A stretch of 8,931 nt of DNA, taken from NCBI GenBank assembly GCA_000436755.1, contig FR887281.1, positions 466 to 9,396 of the forward strand, in the 5' to 3' direction. Within the stretch, counting starts at the first letter, position 1. Every line of letters begins with the position of its first letter. Below the pieces are notes generated by a model. That model worked only from the letters and a program-made list of their open reading frames with translations, did not search any database and was not told where the DNA came from. Positions 1 through 6,271 of the stretch are shown here, piece by piece. Position numbers and translations under genes: made by a program. Origin of the DNA: Clostridium sp. CAG:253. GTDB lineage: Bacteria > Bacillota > Clostridia > Lachnospirales > Lachnospiraceae.

Positions 1-40
1 GGCAGCACCCTCACGCTTCATCGCTATCAATGTCACAGCA
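1..40 (-). other. Start of an untranslated leader for an off-window gene
   Basis: This is the first stretch transcribed from the promoter at 47-75, read leftwards. It has no ribosome binding site plus start codon in the visible 40 bases, so it is an untranslated leader that continues outside the window. A structured leader of a highly expressed operon (for example ribosomal proteins) is a guess only. Too little is visible to assign a family. Confidence 0.35.
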
Positions 41-46
41 GTTGCT

Positions 47-75
47 AGTATACACTGTTTCTAGTTCTTTTGCAA
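47..75 (-). promoter_or_regulatory. Strong sigma-A promoter firing leftwards out of the window
   Basis: On the minus strand there is a -35 box TTGCAA (70-75), a 17-base spacer and a -10 box TATACT (47-52). The spacing is optimal and both boxes are near consensus. It points away from spoVG, so it belongs to whatever gene lies left of base 1. It sits well downstream of the spoVG stop, and the spoVG terminator lies between the two. The expected transcription start is near base 40. Confidence 0.7.
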
Positions 76-124
76 GTATTTTTGCACTTTTTTATTTATT
101 TTTTCGTTTTTCTCCATAATGCAC

Positions 125-153
125 AAAAAGCACCGTTTTTTCGCGATGCTTTT
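125..153 (-). terminator. Intrinsic terminator after spoVG
   Basis: Read on the minus strand, AAAAGCATCG (144-153) pairs with CGGTGCTTTT (126-135). The stem is 10 bp with one G-U wobble, the loop is 8 bases, and the stem ends in a run of five T (125-129 complement). It begins 30 bases past the spoVG stop codon. On the plus strand the right arm also ends in four T, so it may work weakly both ways. Confidence 0.6.
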
Positions 154-182
154 AGTAATTTTCACTTCAATCACTATTTAAT

Positions 183-458
183 TTATTCCGCTGTGTCGTT
201 CTCTTTAACTGCTTCCTCATACTTTTCAAGTATCTCTTTCTGAAGCTTATCACGCATTTCAGAATTTATAGGATGAGCTATATCACGATACTCTCCGTCT
301 CCTGAACGCCTGCTCGGCATCGCAATAAACAATCCTTTCTCCCCCTCAATGACTTTTATGTCATGAACAACAAATATCTCATCAAATGTAACTGAGACAA
401 CTGCTTTCATTTTTCCTTCTTTTGTAATCTTGCGCACTCTTATGTCAGTTATCTGCAC
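183..458 (-). CDS. spoVG: SpoVG family nucleic-acid-binding regulator
   Basis: This 91-residue protein matches SpoVG over its whole length (family members are usually about 85-100 residues). The family hallmarks are all present: the N-terminal [10 protein letters not shown] strand, [11 protein letters not shown] at 29-39, GLFIAMPSR at 42-50 followed by a second Arg, and DIAHPIN at 59-65. The acidic C-terminal helix is variable in the family. SpoVG proteins are small dimeric DNA- and RNA-binding regulators. They were first found through sporulation and septation defects in Bacillus, but also control capsule, virulence and cell-surface genes in non-sporulating species, so the gene does not prove that this organism sporulates. 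The start is GTG (456-458), set by a strong AGGAGG seven bases upstream; no ATG fits better. It lies downstream of glgD on the same strand but has its own promoter inside the glgD end. Confidence 0.97.
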   Translation of the reverse strand: MQITDIRVRKITKEGKMKAVVSVTFDEIFVVHDIKVIEGEKGLFIAMPSRRSGDGEYRDIAHPINSEMRDKLQKEILEKYEEAVKENDTAE

Positions 459-512
459 GTTATAACCTCCTTCGGCTGTAATAAATAATAAATTTTAGTC
501 TGAAAACTTACA

Positions 513-541
513 ACACACCATGGCAAAATGCCATGATGTGT
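513..541 (-). repeat. 13-bp stem-loop between glgD and spoVG
   Basis: ACACACCATGGCA (513-525) and TGCCATGATGTGT (529-541) pair over 13 bp with one G-U wobble and a three-base loop. No T run follows on either strand (TGTAAGTTTTC on the minus strand), so it is not a classical terminator. It begins 25 bases after the glgD stop and would lie in the spoVG 5' leader. Possible roles are a stability element protecting the glgC-glgD mRNA end, weak attenuation of read-through, or leader structure for spoVG. Confidence 0.6.
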
Positions 542-564
542 CTAACTTTCTACCTATTATAATG

Positions 565-594
565 ATTATAATGCATATCTCTCATTTTTTTCAA
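565..594 (-). promoter_or_regulatory. Probable spoVG promoter inside the 3' end of glgD
   Basis: On the minus strand, TTGAAA (589-594), an 18-base spacer and a perfect TATAAT (565-570) lie over the last codons and stop of glgD. A second TATAAT (556-561) follows, but lacks a matching -35. Transcription would start near base 558, giving spoVG a leader of about 100 bases that contains the 513-541 stem-loop. I see no clear sigma-H type sequence (the class that drives spoVG in Bacillus subtilis). Confidence 0.5.
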
Positions 595-1687
595 TAACTA
601 TTTTCACCTGTCCGTTTTCACCTACATAATTGGTGTTGGCTCTTATCGTATCTCTACTCTCAACTATACAGTTTTCAATATGTGTATTGTCTCCTATATA
701 TACATCGTTTAAGATAATCGAATTTTTAATTGTACAATTGTTTCCAACATATACTTTCTTAAACAAGATTGAATTCTCTACAGAACCGTTTATTATACAT
801 CCGCTTGAAAGAAGACTGTTTTTAACACTTGAGCCAAGATTGTACTTAACCGGAGGTAAATCTTCTACTTTTGAATATATATCAGGATACTGTCTGAAGA
901 AATAATCCCTGACATCTTTTTTAAGGAAGTCCATGTTTGTATTATAATAGGAATCAACTGATGCTATGTTGCTCCAATATGTATCCATTTTATATGCATA
1001 AATCTTTTTTATGTTCTTGTATCTGATAAGAATGTCTGTTACAAAATCATGTCTTTCTTCTTCGGCAGCTTTTTCAATAAGTTCTATGAGCTGACGTCTT
1101 CTTATGACATATATTCCTGTCGAAACCTGATGACCGTCTGTTGTGATCGGCTTCTCCTCAAAATCAGTAACTCTTCCGTCTGCATCTGTCTTTATCACAC
1201 CAAATCTGCTTGGGTCGTCTCTCTCATCAACCGTTGATGTAACAATAGTAACATCTGCCTTTTTAGCAATATGGTACTCGAGCACTTTCGCATAATCCAT
1301 CTTATATATACCATCTCCTGATGCTATAACTACATATGGTTCATGACTTGATTTCAAGAAATCGATATTCTGCGCAATGGCATCTGCCGTTCCTCTGTAC
1401 CAATAGCTGTTGCTCGGTGTGGTAGTCGGTGTAAATACATACAATCCACCCTGTTTACGTCCAAAATCCCACCATTTTGATGAGTTAAGATGTTCATTGA
1501 GTGATTTTGCATTGTACTGTGTAAATACAGCTACTTTCTGTATATGTGAATTGCTCATATTGCTAAGAACAAAATCAATACTTCTAAATCCACCGGCTAT
1601 AGGCATAGCTGCCACAGCTCTCTTATTGGATAATTCTTTCATTCTGCTGCTGTTTCCTCCAGCAAGCACTATTCCTATTGCTCTCAT
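566..1687 (-). CDS. glgD: GlgD, regulatory-type subunit of ADP-glucose pyrophosphorylase
   Basis: This 373-residue GlgD-family paralogue of GlgC has the same two-domain plan: an N-terminal nucleotidyltransferase fold (about 1-245) and a C-terminal left-handed beta-helix of hexapeptide repeats (about 285-350). Several active-site positions are changed from GlgC. The GGQGSR loop is GGNSSR (10-15), the AKPAV lysine motif is NKRAV (21-25), GGDH is SGDG (123-126), and the metal-binding aspartate in YWKDVGT is Asn in YWSNIAS (237-243, Asn240). FEEKP (Lys179) and Asp125 are kept. In other Bacillota, GlgD alone has little or no activity and raises or modulates the activity of GlgC in a mixed tetramer, and the residue changes fit that. 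The start ATG overlaps the glgC stop (ATGA, 1684-1687), with AGGTGAT upstream, so translation is coupled. It is somewhat shorter than GlgC but looks complete. Confidence 0.96.
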   Translation of the reverse strand: MRAIGIVLAGGNSSRMKELSNKRAVAAMPIAGGFRSIDFVLSNMSNSHIQKVAVFTQYNAKSLNEHLNSSKWWDFGRKQGGLYVFTPTTTPSNSYWYRGTADAIAQNIDFLKSSHEPYVVIASGDGIYKMDYAKVLEYHIAKKADVTIVTSTVDERDDPSRFGVIKTDADGRVTDFEEKPITTDGHQVSTGIYVIRRRQLIELIEKAAEEERHDFVTDILIRYKNIKKIYAYKMDTYWSNIASVDSYYNTNMDFLKKDVRDYFFRQYPDIYSKVEDLPPVKYNLGSSVKNSLLSSGCIINGSVENSILFKKVYVGNNCTIKNSIILNDVYIGDNTHIENCIVESRDTIRANTNYVGENGQVKIVIEKNERYAL

Positions 1688-2958
1688 ACCTTATCACCTG
1701 CCTTAATCAAAGTTTCGCCACTGTCGAGTAATCCGTTCGGATAATCACTAAGTTCAGTTTTTCCTGATATTGCTGTGTTCTTTCCTATACTTACACCGTC
1801 AGGGATAACACTGTCCTCTCCGATGGTACAAAGTCCAAACGCATATACGTCAGGTTTGTAATTGTTCGGTTTTTCTTCACCGACACCAAGTTTGCAATTC
1901 TTTCCTACTTTTACATTTTCAGCTATAATCGACTTATCTATAACCGTTCCCTCATCTATATAAGAAGAACCCATAATAATCGAATCTCTGACAACTGCTC
2001 CCGGTGCAATATAAACACCTGAGCCGATAACTGAATTGCTGACTTCACCGTATATCTCCGACGCTTCGCCTATAATGGCTCTGTCAATTGAAGCCTCTTC
2101 TGCGATAAACTGTGGCGGAATCTTATCACTCTTTGTATAAATCTTCCAATACTCCTCGTAAAGGTTGAATACAGGAATAAGGTCGATAAGTTCCATATTG
2201 GCTTCCCAATATGCTCCAAGCGTTCCGACATCTTTCCAATAACCATTGTACTCATATGCAAAGATACGCTTGTCCTGCTCGTGGCAATAAGGAATGATAT
2301 GTTTACCGAAATCACATGCCGGCTGGTCTTTTAACTTTATGAGAGCATCTCTAAGAACCGGCCATGAGAATATGTAAATACCCATCGAAGCAAGATTGCT
2401 TCTTGGATGTTCAGGTTTTTCTTCAAACTCCCGAATCCTTCCGTTGTCATCTGTTATCACTACACCAAATCTGCTCGCTTCTTCAATAGGAACCGGAATC
2501 GTTGCAAGTGTGACATCTGCTTTATTTGCCTTGTGGAAGTCAAGCATGACCTCATAATCCATCTTATAGATATGGTCTCCACCAAGGATAAGTACATAGT
2601 CAGGATTATAATACTCCATATATTTTAAGTTCTGATATATAGCATTTGCTGTTCCTGTATACCACTCACTGCTTGCACTCTTCTCGTAAGGCGGCAGTAT
2701 TGAAACACCACCCACATTTCTATCCAAATCCCACGGAATACCTATTCCGATATGTGTGTTCAGCCTAAGCGGCTGATATTGTGTCAAAACACCTACTGTA
2801 TCTACTCCTGAATTGATACAGTTACTGAGTGGAAAATCAATAATTCTATACTTTCCTCCAAAGGCAACTGCCGGTTTCGCAACGTCAGCAGTAAGGACGC
2901 CAAGGCGGGAACCCTGTCCTCCCGCTAATAACATAGCTATCATTTCTTTCTTAATCAC
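1684..2958 (-). CDS. glgC: Glucose-1-phosphate adenylyltransferase (ADP-glucose pyrophosphorylase), catalytic subunit
   Basis: Makes ADP-glucose and pyrophosphate from ATP and glucose-1-phosphate, the committed step of bacterial glycogen synthesis in the cytoplasm. The 424 residues carry every signature: the GGQGSRL nucleotide loop (13-19), AKPAV with Lys28, [14 protein letters not shown] (33-46), the catalytic aspartate in [10 protein letters not shown] (Asp128), FEEKP with the sugar-phosphate lysine (Lys181), SMGIYIF (191-197), YWKDVGT with the second metal aspartate (Asp243), and a beta-helix C-terminal domain from about 290 to 398. The start is GTG (2956-2958). AGGGGTGAT lies seven bases upstream of it, while the next in-frame ATG (2941-2943) would be too far away. 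It is the first gene of a glgC-glgD operon, driven by the promoter at 3122-3150. No glycogen synthase or branching enzyme is in the window. Confidence 0.98.
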   Translation of the reverse strand: MIKKEMIAMLLAGGQGSRLGVLTADVAKPAVAFGGKYRIIDFPLSNCINSGVDTVGVLTQYQPLRLNTHIGIGIPWDLDRNVGGVSILPPYEKSASSEWYTGTANAIYQNLKYMEYYNPDYVLILGGDHIYKMDYEVMLDFHKANKADVTLATIPVPIEEASRFGVVITDDNGRIREFEEKPEHPRSNLASMGIYIFSWPVLRDALIKLKDQPACDFGKHIIPYCHEQDKRIFAYEYNGYWKDVGTLGAYWEANMELIDLIPVFNLYEEYWKIYTKSDKIPPQFIAEEASIDRAIIGEASEIYGEVSNSVIGSGVYIAPGAVVRDSIIMGSSYIDEGTVIDKSIIAENVKVGKNCKLGVGEEKPNNYKPDVYAFGLCTIGEDSVIPDGVSIGKNTAISGKTELSDYPNGLLDSGETLIKAGDKV

Positions 2959-3121
2959 ACTATCACCCCTTTTATATTTATTCGTTTGAAATTTATATAT
3001 ATACAGTCATGTACTGCCTGTCCCGAATATGAACATATGACCATTTACAAAATTTCTAACAGGTATACCATATGCCTCAATTTAATGTGACAATATAGTA
3101 TATTCATCTAATGTGCTTTTT

Positions 3122-3150
3122 ATTATAACACAACATGAACAAAATGTGAA
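3122..3150 (-). promoter_or_regulatory. Promoter of the glgC-glgD operon
   Basis: On the minus strand, TTCACA (3145-3150, one mismatch to TTGACA), exactly 17 bases, then a perfect TATAAT (3122-3127). Transcription would start near 3115, leaving a leader of about 155 bases before the GTG of glgC. The -35 box lies inside two 11-base-spaced direct repeats (3136-3154), a likely regulator site. Confidence 0.65.
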
Positions 3151-3154
3151 CAAA
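3136..3154. repeat. Two direct repeats, 11 bases apart, over the glgC -35 box
   Basis: TGAACAAA occurs at 3136-3143 and again at 3147-3154, an exact one-helical-turn spacing. On the transcribed strand this reads TTTGTTCA twice and covers the -35 box of the glgC promoter. Direct repeats at 11-base spacing are typical of OmpR/PhoB-type response regulators. The identity of a binding protein here is not shown by the sequence. Confidence 0.45.
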
Positions 3155-3287
3155 TATAGCAAATTTTTCAGACATTTTTTTGTTATTTTTGCCAAATTTT
3201 ACACAAAAATACTGCTTTCACGCCGTTAATACACTATATATACGGACTGCAATATTTTTACTCAATATTTTGTATTCATATAGAAAT

Positions 3288-3304
3288 TATGAACTGTGTT
3301 CATA
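3288..3304. promoter_or_regulatory. Perfect 17-base operator-like palindrome TATGAAC-N3-GTTCATA
   Basis: Seven-base arms (3288-3294 and 3298-3304) around TGT, with no T run beyond, so not a terminator. It lies between the two divergent promoters, about 64 bases upstream of the murC -35 box and 138 bases upstream of the glgC -35 box. The half-site GAAC recurs at the glgC promoter repeats, which hints at one regulator for both. Inference only. Confidence 0.4.
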
Positions 3305-3367
3305 TTCCAGTGAAACATTATTTTAATTACAAATAATTTATATTTTTGTTACATTTTCATTTTACAA

Positions 3368-3395
3368 TTGTATTTTTCCAGCCAATGTTTATAAT
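3368..3395 (+). promoter_or_regulatory. Promoter of murC
   Basis: TTGTAT (3368-3373), 16 bases, then TATAAT (3390-3395). A second, overlapping TATAAT follows at 3395-3400. Transcription would begin near 3402-3407, giving murC a short leader of about 35 bases that contains the AGGACGGTGG ribosome binding site. The -35 box is weak; the -10 is perfect. Confidence 0.55.
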
Positions 3396-3438
3396 ATAAT
3401 GAGTAATAACTTATTAAAACAGATAGGACGGTGGCATT

Positions 3439-4821
3439 ATGTACCAAATAAATCTTAATAATCCATGCAAAGTATTTTTCATAGGCATCGGCGGAATCAG
3501 TATGAGCGGTTTTGCTCAGCTGCTCCATGAAAATAATTTCAATGTCTGTGGTTCAGATATAAAAGAAAGCAAAATTACAAAGCATCTCGAAAGCACAGGT
3601 ATAAATATTATATACGGACAGAAAACAGAAAATATCACTGATGACATTGACCTGGTTGTCTATACAGCGGCTATTCACCCTGACAATCCTGAATTTATCC
3701 GTGCCAAAGAACTCGGCATTCCTATGATGGAGAGAGCTGAGATGGTAGGTCAGGTCATGAAGAACTACCCAAATGCAATCGGCATTTCAGGAACACACGG
3801 AAAAACCACTACAACTTCCATGCTGTCACAGATTTTTCTTGCGGCAAAAAAAGACCCTACAATCTCCGTAGGCGGTATTCTTGACGCTATAGGCGGAAAC
3901 ATCCGCATAGGCCATTCAGAAAACTTTATCACTGAAGCATGTGAGTACACAAACAGTTTTCTTAAATTTCATCCTACTGCCGGAATTATCCTGAATGTAG
4001 ACGCCGACCACCTTGACTTTTTCAAGGATATAGATGACATAAGACATTCATTCCGAAAATTTGCGGAACTCATACCTGAAAACGGTGTTCTTGTCATAAA
4101 CAAACATATTGACAAATTAAACGAGATTATAGACGGTCTGCCATGCAAGGTCATCACTTTCGGACTTGAACAGGATTGTGACTATGCGGCTGCTGATATT
4201 TCTTTTGACAAAAAAGGACATGGCTGCTATACACTTGTAAGAAACGGTCAGAAAACAGATATGCAGGTAAAACTTAATGTAGTAGGCAAACATAACATAT
4301 CAAATTCTTTAGCGGCAATCGCATTATCCGAATATTACGGAATAGACGAAACTTCTATTTTAAGCGGACTCTCAGATTTTGTCGGAACTGAACGCCGCTT
4401 TGAACTTAAAGGTACATTCAACGGTGTAACTGTTATTGATGATTATGCACATCATCCAACTGAGATTACAGCTACACTTACAGCGGCTCAAAAATATCCA
4501 CACAAACACCTCTGGTGTGTATTCCAGCCACACACATACAGCAGAACAAGAGCACTTCTCAAAGAATTTGCTGCCGCACTCTCAAATGCTGAAAACATCG
4601 TCCTCGCCGATATATATGCAGCAAGAGAGCAGGACCCGGGAGATATTTCATCAAAAACACTTCAGGATGAACTTGCTAAACTTGGAAAAAAGGCGTACTA
4701 TTTTCCATCTTTTGAGGAAATTGAAAAATTTTTACAGGAAAAATGTATCGACGGTGACTTGTTGATAACTATGGGTGCCGGAAATGTAGTAACCATAGGC
4801 GAATCACTCGTTCAAAAATAG
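3439..4821 (+). CDS. murC: UDP-N-acetylmuramate--L-alanine ligase (MurC)
   Basis: ATP-dependent cytoplasmic ligase that adds the first amino acid, L-alanine, to UDP-N-acetylmuramic acid in peptidoglycan synthesis. At 460 residues it has the normal family length and all three Mur domains: a Rossmann-like UDP-sugar domain with GIGGISMSG (16-24), a central ATPase domain with the P-loop GTHGKTTT (118-125), EACEY (166-170) and NVDADHLDFF (186-195), and a C-terminal domain. Later motifs are GKHNISNSLAA (283-293), ERRFE (318-322), DDYAHHPTE (334-342) and FQPHTYSRT (362-370). The ATG is preceded by AGGACGGTGG at suitable spacing. It stands alone, not in a dcw cluster: it has its own promoter and a hairpin terminator right after its stop codon. 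Nothing in it looks unusual. Confidence 0.98.
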   Translation: MYQINLNNPCKVFFIGIGGISMSGFAQLLHENNFNVCGSDIKESKITKHLESTGINIIYGQKTENITDDIDLVVYTAAIHPDNPEFIRAKELGIPMMERAEMVGQVMKNYPNAIGISGTHGKTTTTSMLSQIFLAAKKDPTISVGGILDAIGGNIRIGHSENFITEACEYTNSFLKFHPTAGIILNVDADHLDFFKDIDDIRHSFRKFAELIPENGVLVINKHIDKLNEIIDGLPCKVITFGLEQDCDYAAADISFDKKGHGCYTLVRNGQKTDMQVKLNVVGKHNISNSLAAIALSEYYGIDETSILSGLSDFVGTERRFELKGTFNGVTVIDDYAHHPTEITATLTAAQKYPHKHLWCVFQPHTYSRTRALLKEFAAALSNAENIVLADIYAAREQDPGDISSKTLQDELAKLGKKAYYFPSFEEIEKFLQEKCIDGDLLITMGAGNVVTIGESLVQK

Positions 4822-4957
4822 TTATCCACATTATCCACAATTGATTGTTGATAATTCTTCACAATCCATTGTGGATATTTTTATGCTTTGTATTACACTT
4901 AAACATGCTATTTTAAGCCATTTAAAACTTTTTTCCACATTTTCAACATTATCCACA
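4822..4957. promoter_or_regulatory. DnaA-box cluster (three perfect, three one-mismatch boxes)
   Basis: Perfect TTATCCACA boxes lie at 4822-4830, 4831-4839 and 4949-4957. The first two abut without a spacer, directly after the murC stop codon. One-mismatch boxes are TTTTCCACA (4931-4939, plus), ATATCCACA (4870-4878, minus) and TTATCAACA (4846-4854, minus). Six sites in 136 bases is far beyond chance and marks a DnaA-binding region. It lies just upstream of the promoter of the helicase-loading genes. Clusters outside the origin are known in Bacillota and can regulate transcription or titrate DnaA. An origin function is possible, since an AT-rich stretch follows (4958-5020), but Bacillota origins normally flank dnaA, which is not visible here, and I see no clear DnaA-trio array. 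Confidence 0.8.
4832..4882 (+). terminator. Probable murC terminator built from DnaA boxes
   Basis: TATCCACAAT (4832-4841) pairs perfectly with ATTGTGGATA (4868-4877). After a one-base mismatch, GATTGT (4843-4848) pairs with ACAATC (4861-4866) around a 12-base loop. Five T follow at 4878-4882. This gives 16 bp of stem plus a T run, starting ten bases after the murC stop. The stem has few G-C pairs, so it may be leaky. The outer arms are DnaA boxes in opposite orientation. Confidence 0.55.
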
Positions 4958-4979
4958 TTTTTTTAATAGACATAACTGT

Positions 4980-4999
4980 TTTCAAGCTATGACTTGAAA
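4980..4999. repeat. Inverted repeat overlapping the -35 box of the replication operon
   Basis: TTTCAAG (4980-4986) and CTTGAAA (4993-4999) form perfect seven-base arms around six bases; allowing one bulged T the arms extend to nine. The right arm coincides with the -35 box TTGAAA. It is either an operator for a repressor or, because ATTTTT follows, a second weak terminator for read-through from murC. Confidence 0.45.
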
Positions 5000-5021
5000 C
5001 ATTTTTAAAACATGCTAAAAT
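4994..5021 (+). promoter_or_regulatory. Promoter of the DnaB-like/dnaI operon
   Basis: TTGAAA (4994-4999), 16 bases, TAAAAT (5016-5021), with TGC directly before the -10 (extended -10 type). Transcription would start near 5028, about 70 bases before the first gene. The DnaA-box cluster lies upstream of it, its nearest box ending 36 bases before the -35, and the -35 is inside an inverted repeat. Both arrangements suggest regulation. Confidence 0.55.
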
Positions 5022-5096
5022 ACATTTACGGTGGACTTAATAACACATAGGATTTCAAAACATACAAAAATACAGAAATGAGGATTATAAATTATA

Positions 5097-6221
5097 ATGG
5101 AAAATGTTTTATCATGTACCGGATATATTCAACAGAATACAGTGATAAGCAATGCGTTCATTGAACATTTTATGTTGGATGCAAACGGCAGTTATGTAAA
5201 AGTATATCTATATCTGTCAAAATGTATACAGTCCGGCGGCATCGACATTTCCATACCATTTCTCGCAGATAAAACAGACAGCACTGAAAGAGATATTATT
5301 CGTGCTTTGCAGCATTGGGAAAAAAAGGGACTTATAAAGATTACTCTTGACAATGTCACCGAACAGATTTCTTCTATTCAGATGCTTAACCCCGACGATG
5401 TCTATCAGGCTGCAAAATCAGCTTCATATATTGATGATACCGCCGAAGACATTGCAAGCACATCACAGATTCCTTTTTCATCCAAAGAAAAGAAATCTGA
5501 CTCTGTCAATTCTGTTTCCGTATCTGCCGAACAAAGAAAAGAATTAGCAGCAAATCAGGATTTTCAATTTGCACTTCAGGCAATCCAGTCATTTCTTGAA
5601 CGTCCTTTTAAGTCAAATGAAATTGAACTTATATCATATCTTTATGGTACGCTGCATTTCTCATCCGAATTATTGATTCATCTGTATGACTATTGTATTT
5701 CACTTGGAAAAAGCAACTCAAATTATATACAGGCAGTTGCACTTTCATGGCACGAACAGGGTGTAAAATCACCCGAAGATGCAAAAAAAGTTACTACCGA
5801 TTACAATACAGCATACACTGCCATATCAAAAGCTCTCGGACTTGGCAGACCGCTTGCCATCATAGAAAAGCAGTTTGTTGAACGCTGGCAGAAGGAATGG
5901 ATGATTGATTTAAGTGTAATAATAGAAGCATGCAACCGAACGATGCTCAAAATACAGAAAGCCGATTTCAAATATATCGAAGGAATACTCGACAACTGGC
6001 ATAAGTCCGGCATAAAAACTTTACTTGATGTAGAAAAAGCCGACGAGATATATGCTAAACATAAATCCGAGAAAAGCAATAACAGCCAGAAAAATTACAG
6101 ATACAACGCAAACAATTCAGGCGGCAGCTATATAAAAAAGAACCAGTTTAATACTTTCCAGCAAAGAGATACTTCTCACGCTGAGATAAGTGAACTGGAG
6201 CGAAAACTGCTAAACAGGTAA
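5097..6221 (+). CDS. DnaD/DnaB-domain replication initiation (primosome) protein
   Basis: A 374-residue protein of the Bacillota DnaD/DnaB family, which brings the helicase loader to DnaA-bound or stalled-fork DNA. Residues about 17-85 resemble the N-terminal winged-helix domain. After a Ser/Asp-rich linker (about 100-150) come two copies of the C-terminal DnaB_2-type domain, roughly 154-230 and 240-318. Each ends in the family's Y-x3-I/V-x3-W motif: Tyr210/Val214/Trp218 and Tyr293/Ile297/Trp301. A low-complexity Asn/Ser/Lys tail (325-360) follows, then a short terminal helix. One winged-helix plus two such domains is the arrangement of Bacillus DnaB (the primosome protein, not the helicase), while DnaD has only one. 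The downstream dnaI supports this, because dnaB-dnaI is an operon in Bacillus. The ATG has GAGGA 12 bases upstream, a rather long gap, but no better in-frame start is seen. Domain calls are by eye. Confidence 0.87.
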   Translation: MENVLSCTGYIQQNTVISNAFIEHFMLDANGSYVKVYLYLSKCIQSGGIDISIPFLADKTDSTERDIIRALQHWEKKGLIKITLDNVTEQISSIQMLNPDDVYQAAKSASYIDDTAEDIASTSQIPFSSKEKKSDSVNSVSVSAEQRKELAANQDFQFALQAIQSFLERPFKSNEIELISYLYGTLHFSSELLIHLYDYCISLGKSNSNYIQAVALSWHEQGVKSPEDAKKVTTDYNTAYTAISKALGLGRPLAIIEKQFVERWQKEWMIDLSVIIEACNRTMLKIQKADFKYIEGILDNWHKSGIKTLLDVEKADEIYAKHKSEKSNNSQKNYRYNANNSGGSYIKKNQFNTFQQRDTSHAEISELERKLLNR

Positions 6222-6271
6222 ACAAATCTAAACAGACAGATGACTGCAGATTTAAATACGGAGGGAGATTT

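Larger units (their letters stand above)
2959..3438. promoter_or_regulatory. 480-base divergent control region between glgC and murC
   Basis: There is no open reading frame with a ribosome binding site. The region is very AT-rich and has long T and A tracts around 3160-3190. It holds the leftward glgC promoter (3122-3150) and the rightward murC promoter (3368-3395). The sequence TGAAC or its complement occurs five times (3030-3034, 3136-3140, 3147-3151, 3290-3294, 3298-3302). There is a near-palindrome AGGTAT-N5-ATGCCT at 3061-3077 in the glgC leader, and a perfect GGTATACC inside it. The glgC leader is about 155 bases, longer than needed. I recognise no known riboswitch in it. Confidence 0.6.

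Noticed and set aside
630..2628. Plus-strand open reading frames antisense to glgD and glgC (for example 630-905, 1410-1706, 2407-2628)
   Set aside because: They lie wholly opposite well-supported genes, lack ribosome binding sites and resemble no protein family.
4436..4765. 109-codon open frame inside murC
   Set aside because: Out-of-frame shadow of the murC C-terminal domain; His/Gln/Leu-rich with no ribosome binding site.
4822..5020. Calling the DnaA-box cluster a replication origin outright
   Set aside because: No dnaA or dnaN in the window, no clear DnaA-trio array, and GC skew cannot be judged from one short window; kept as an alternative only.
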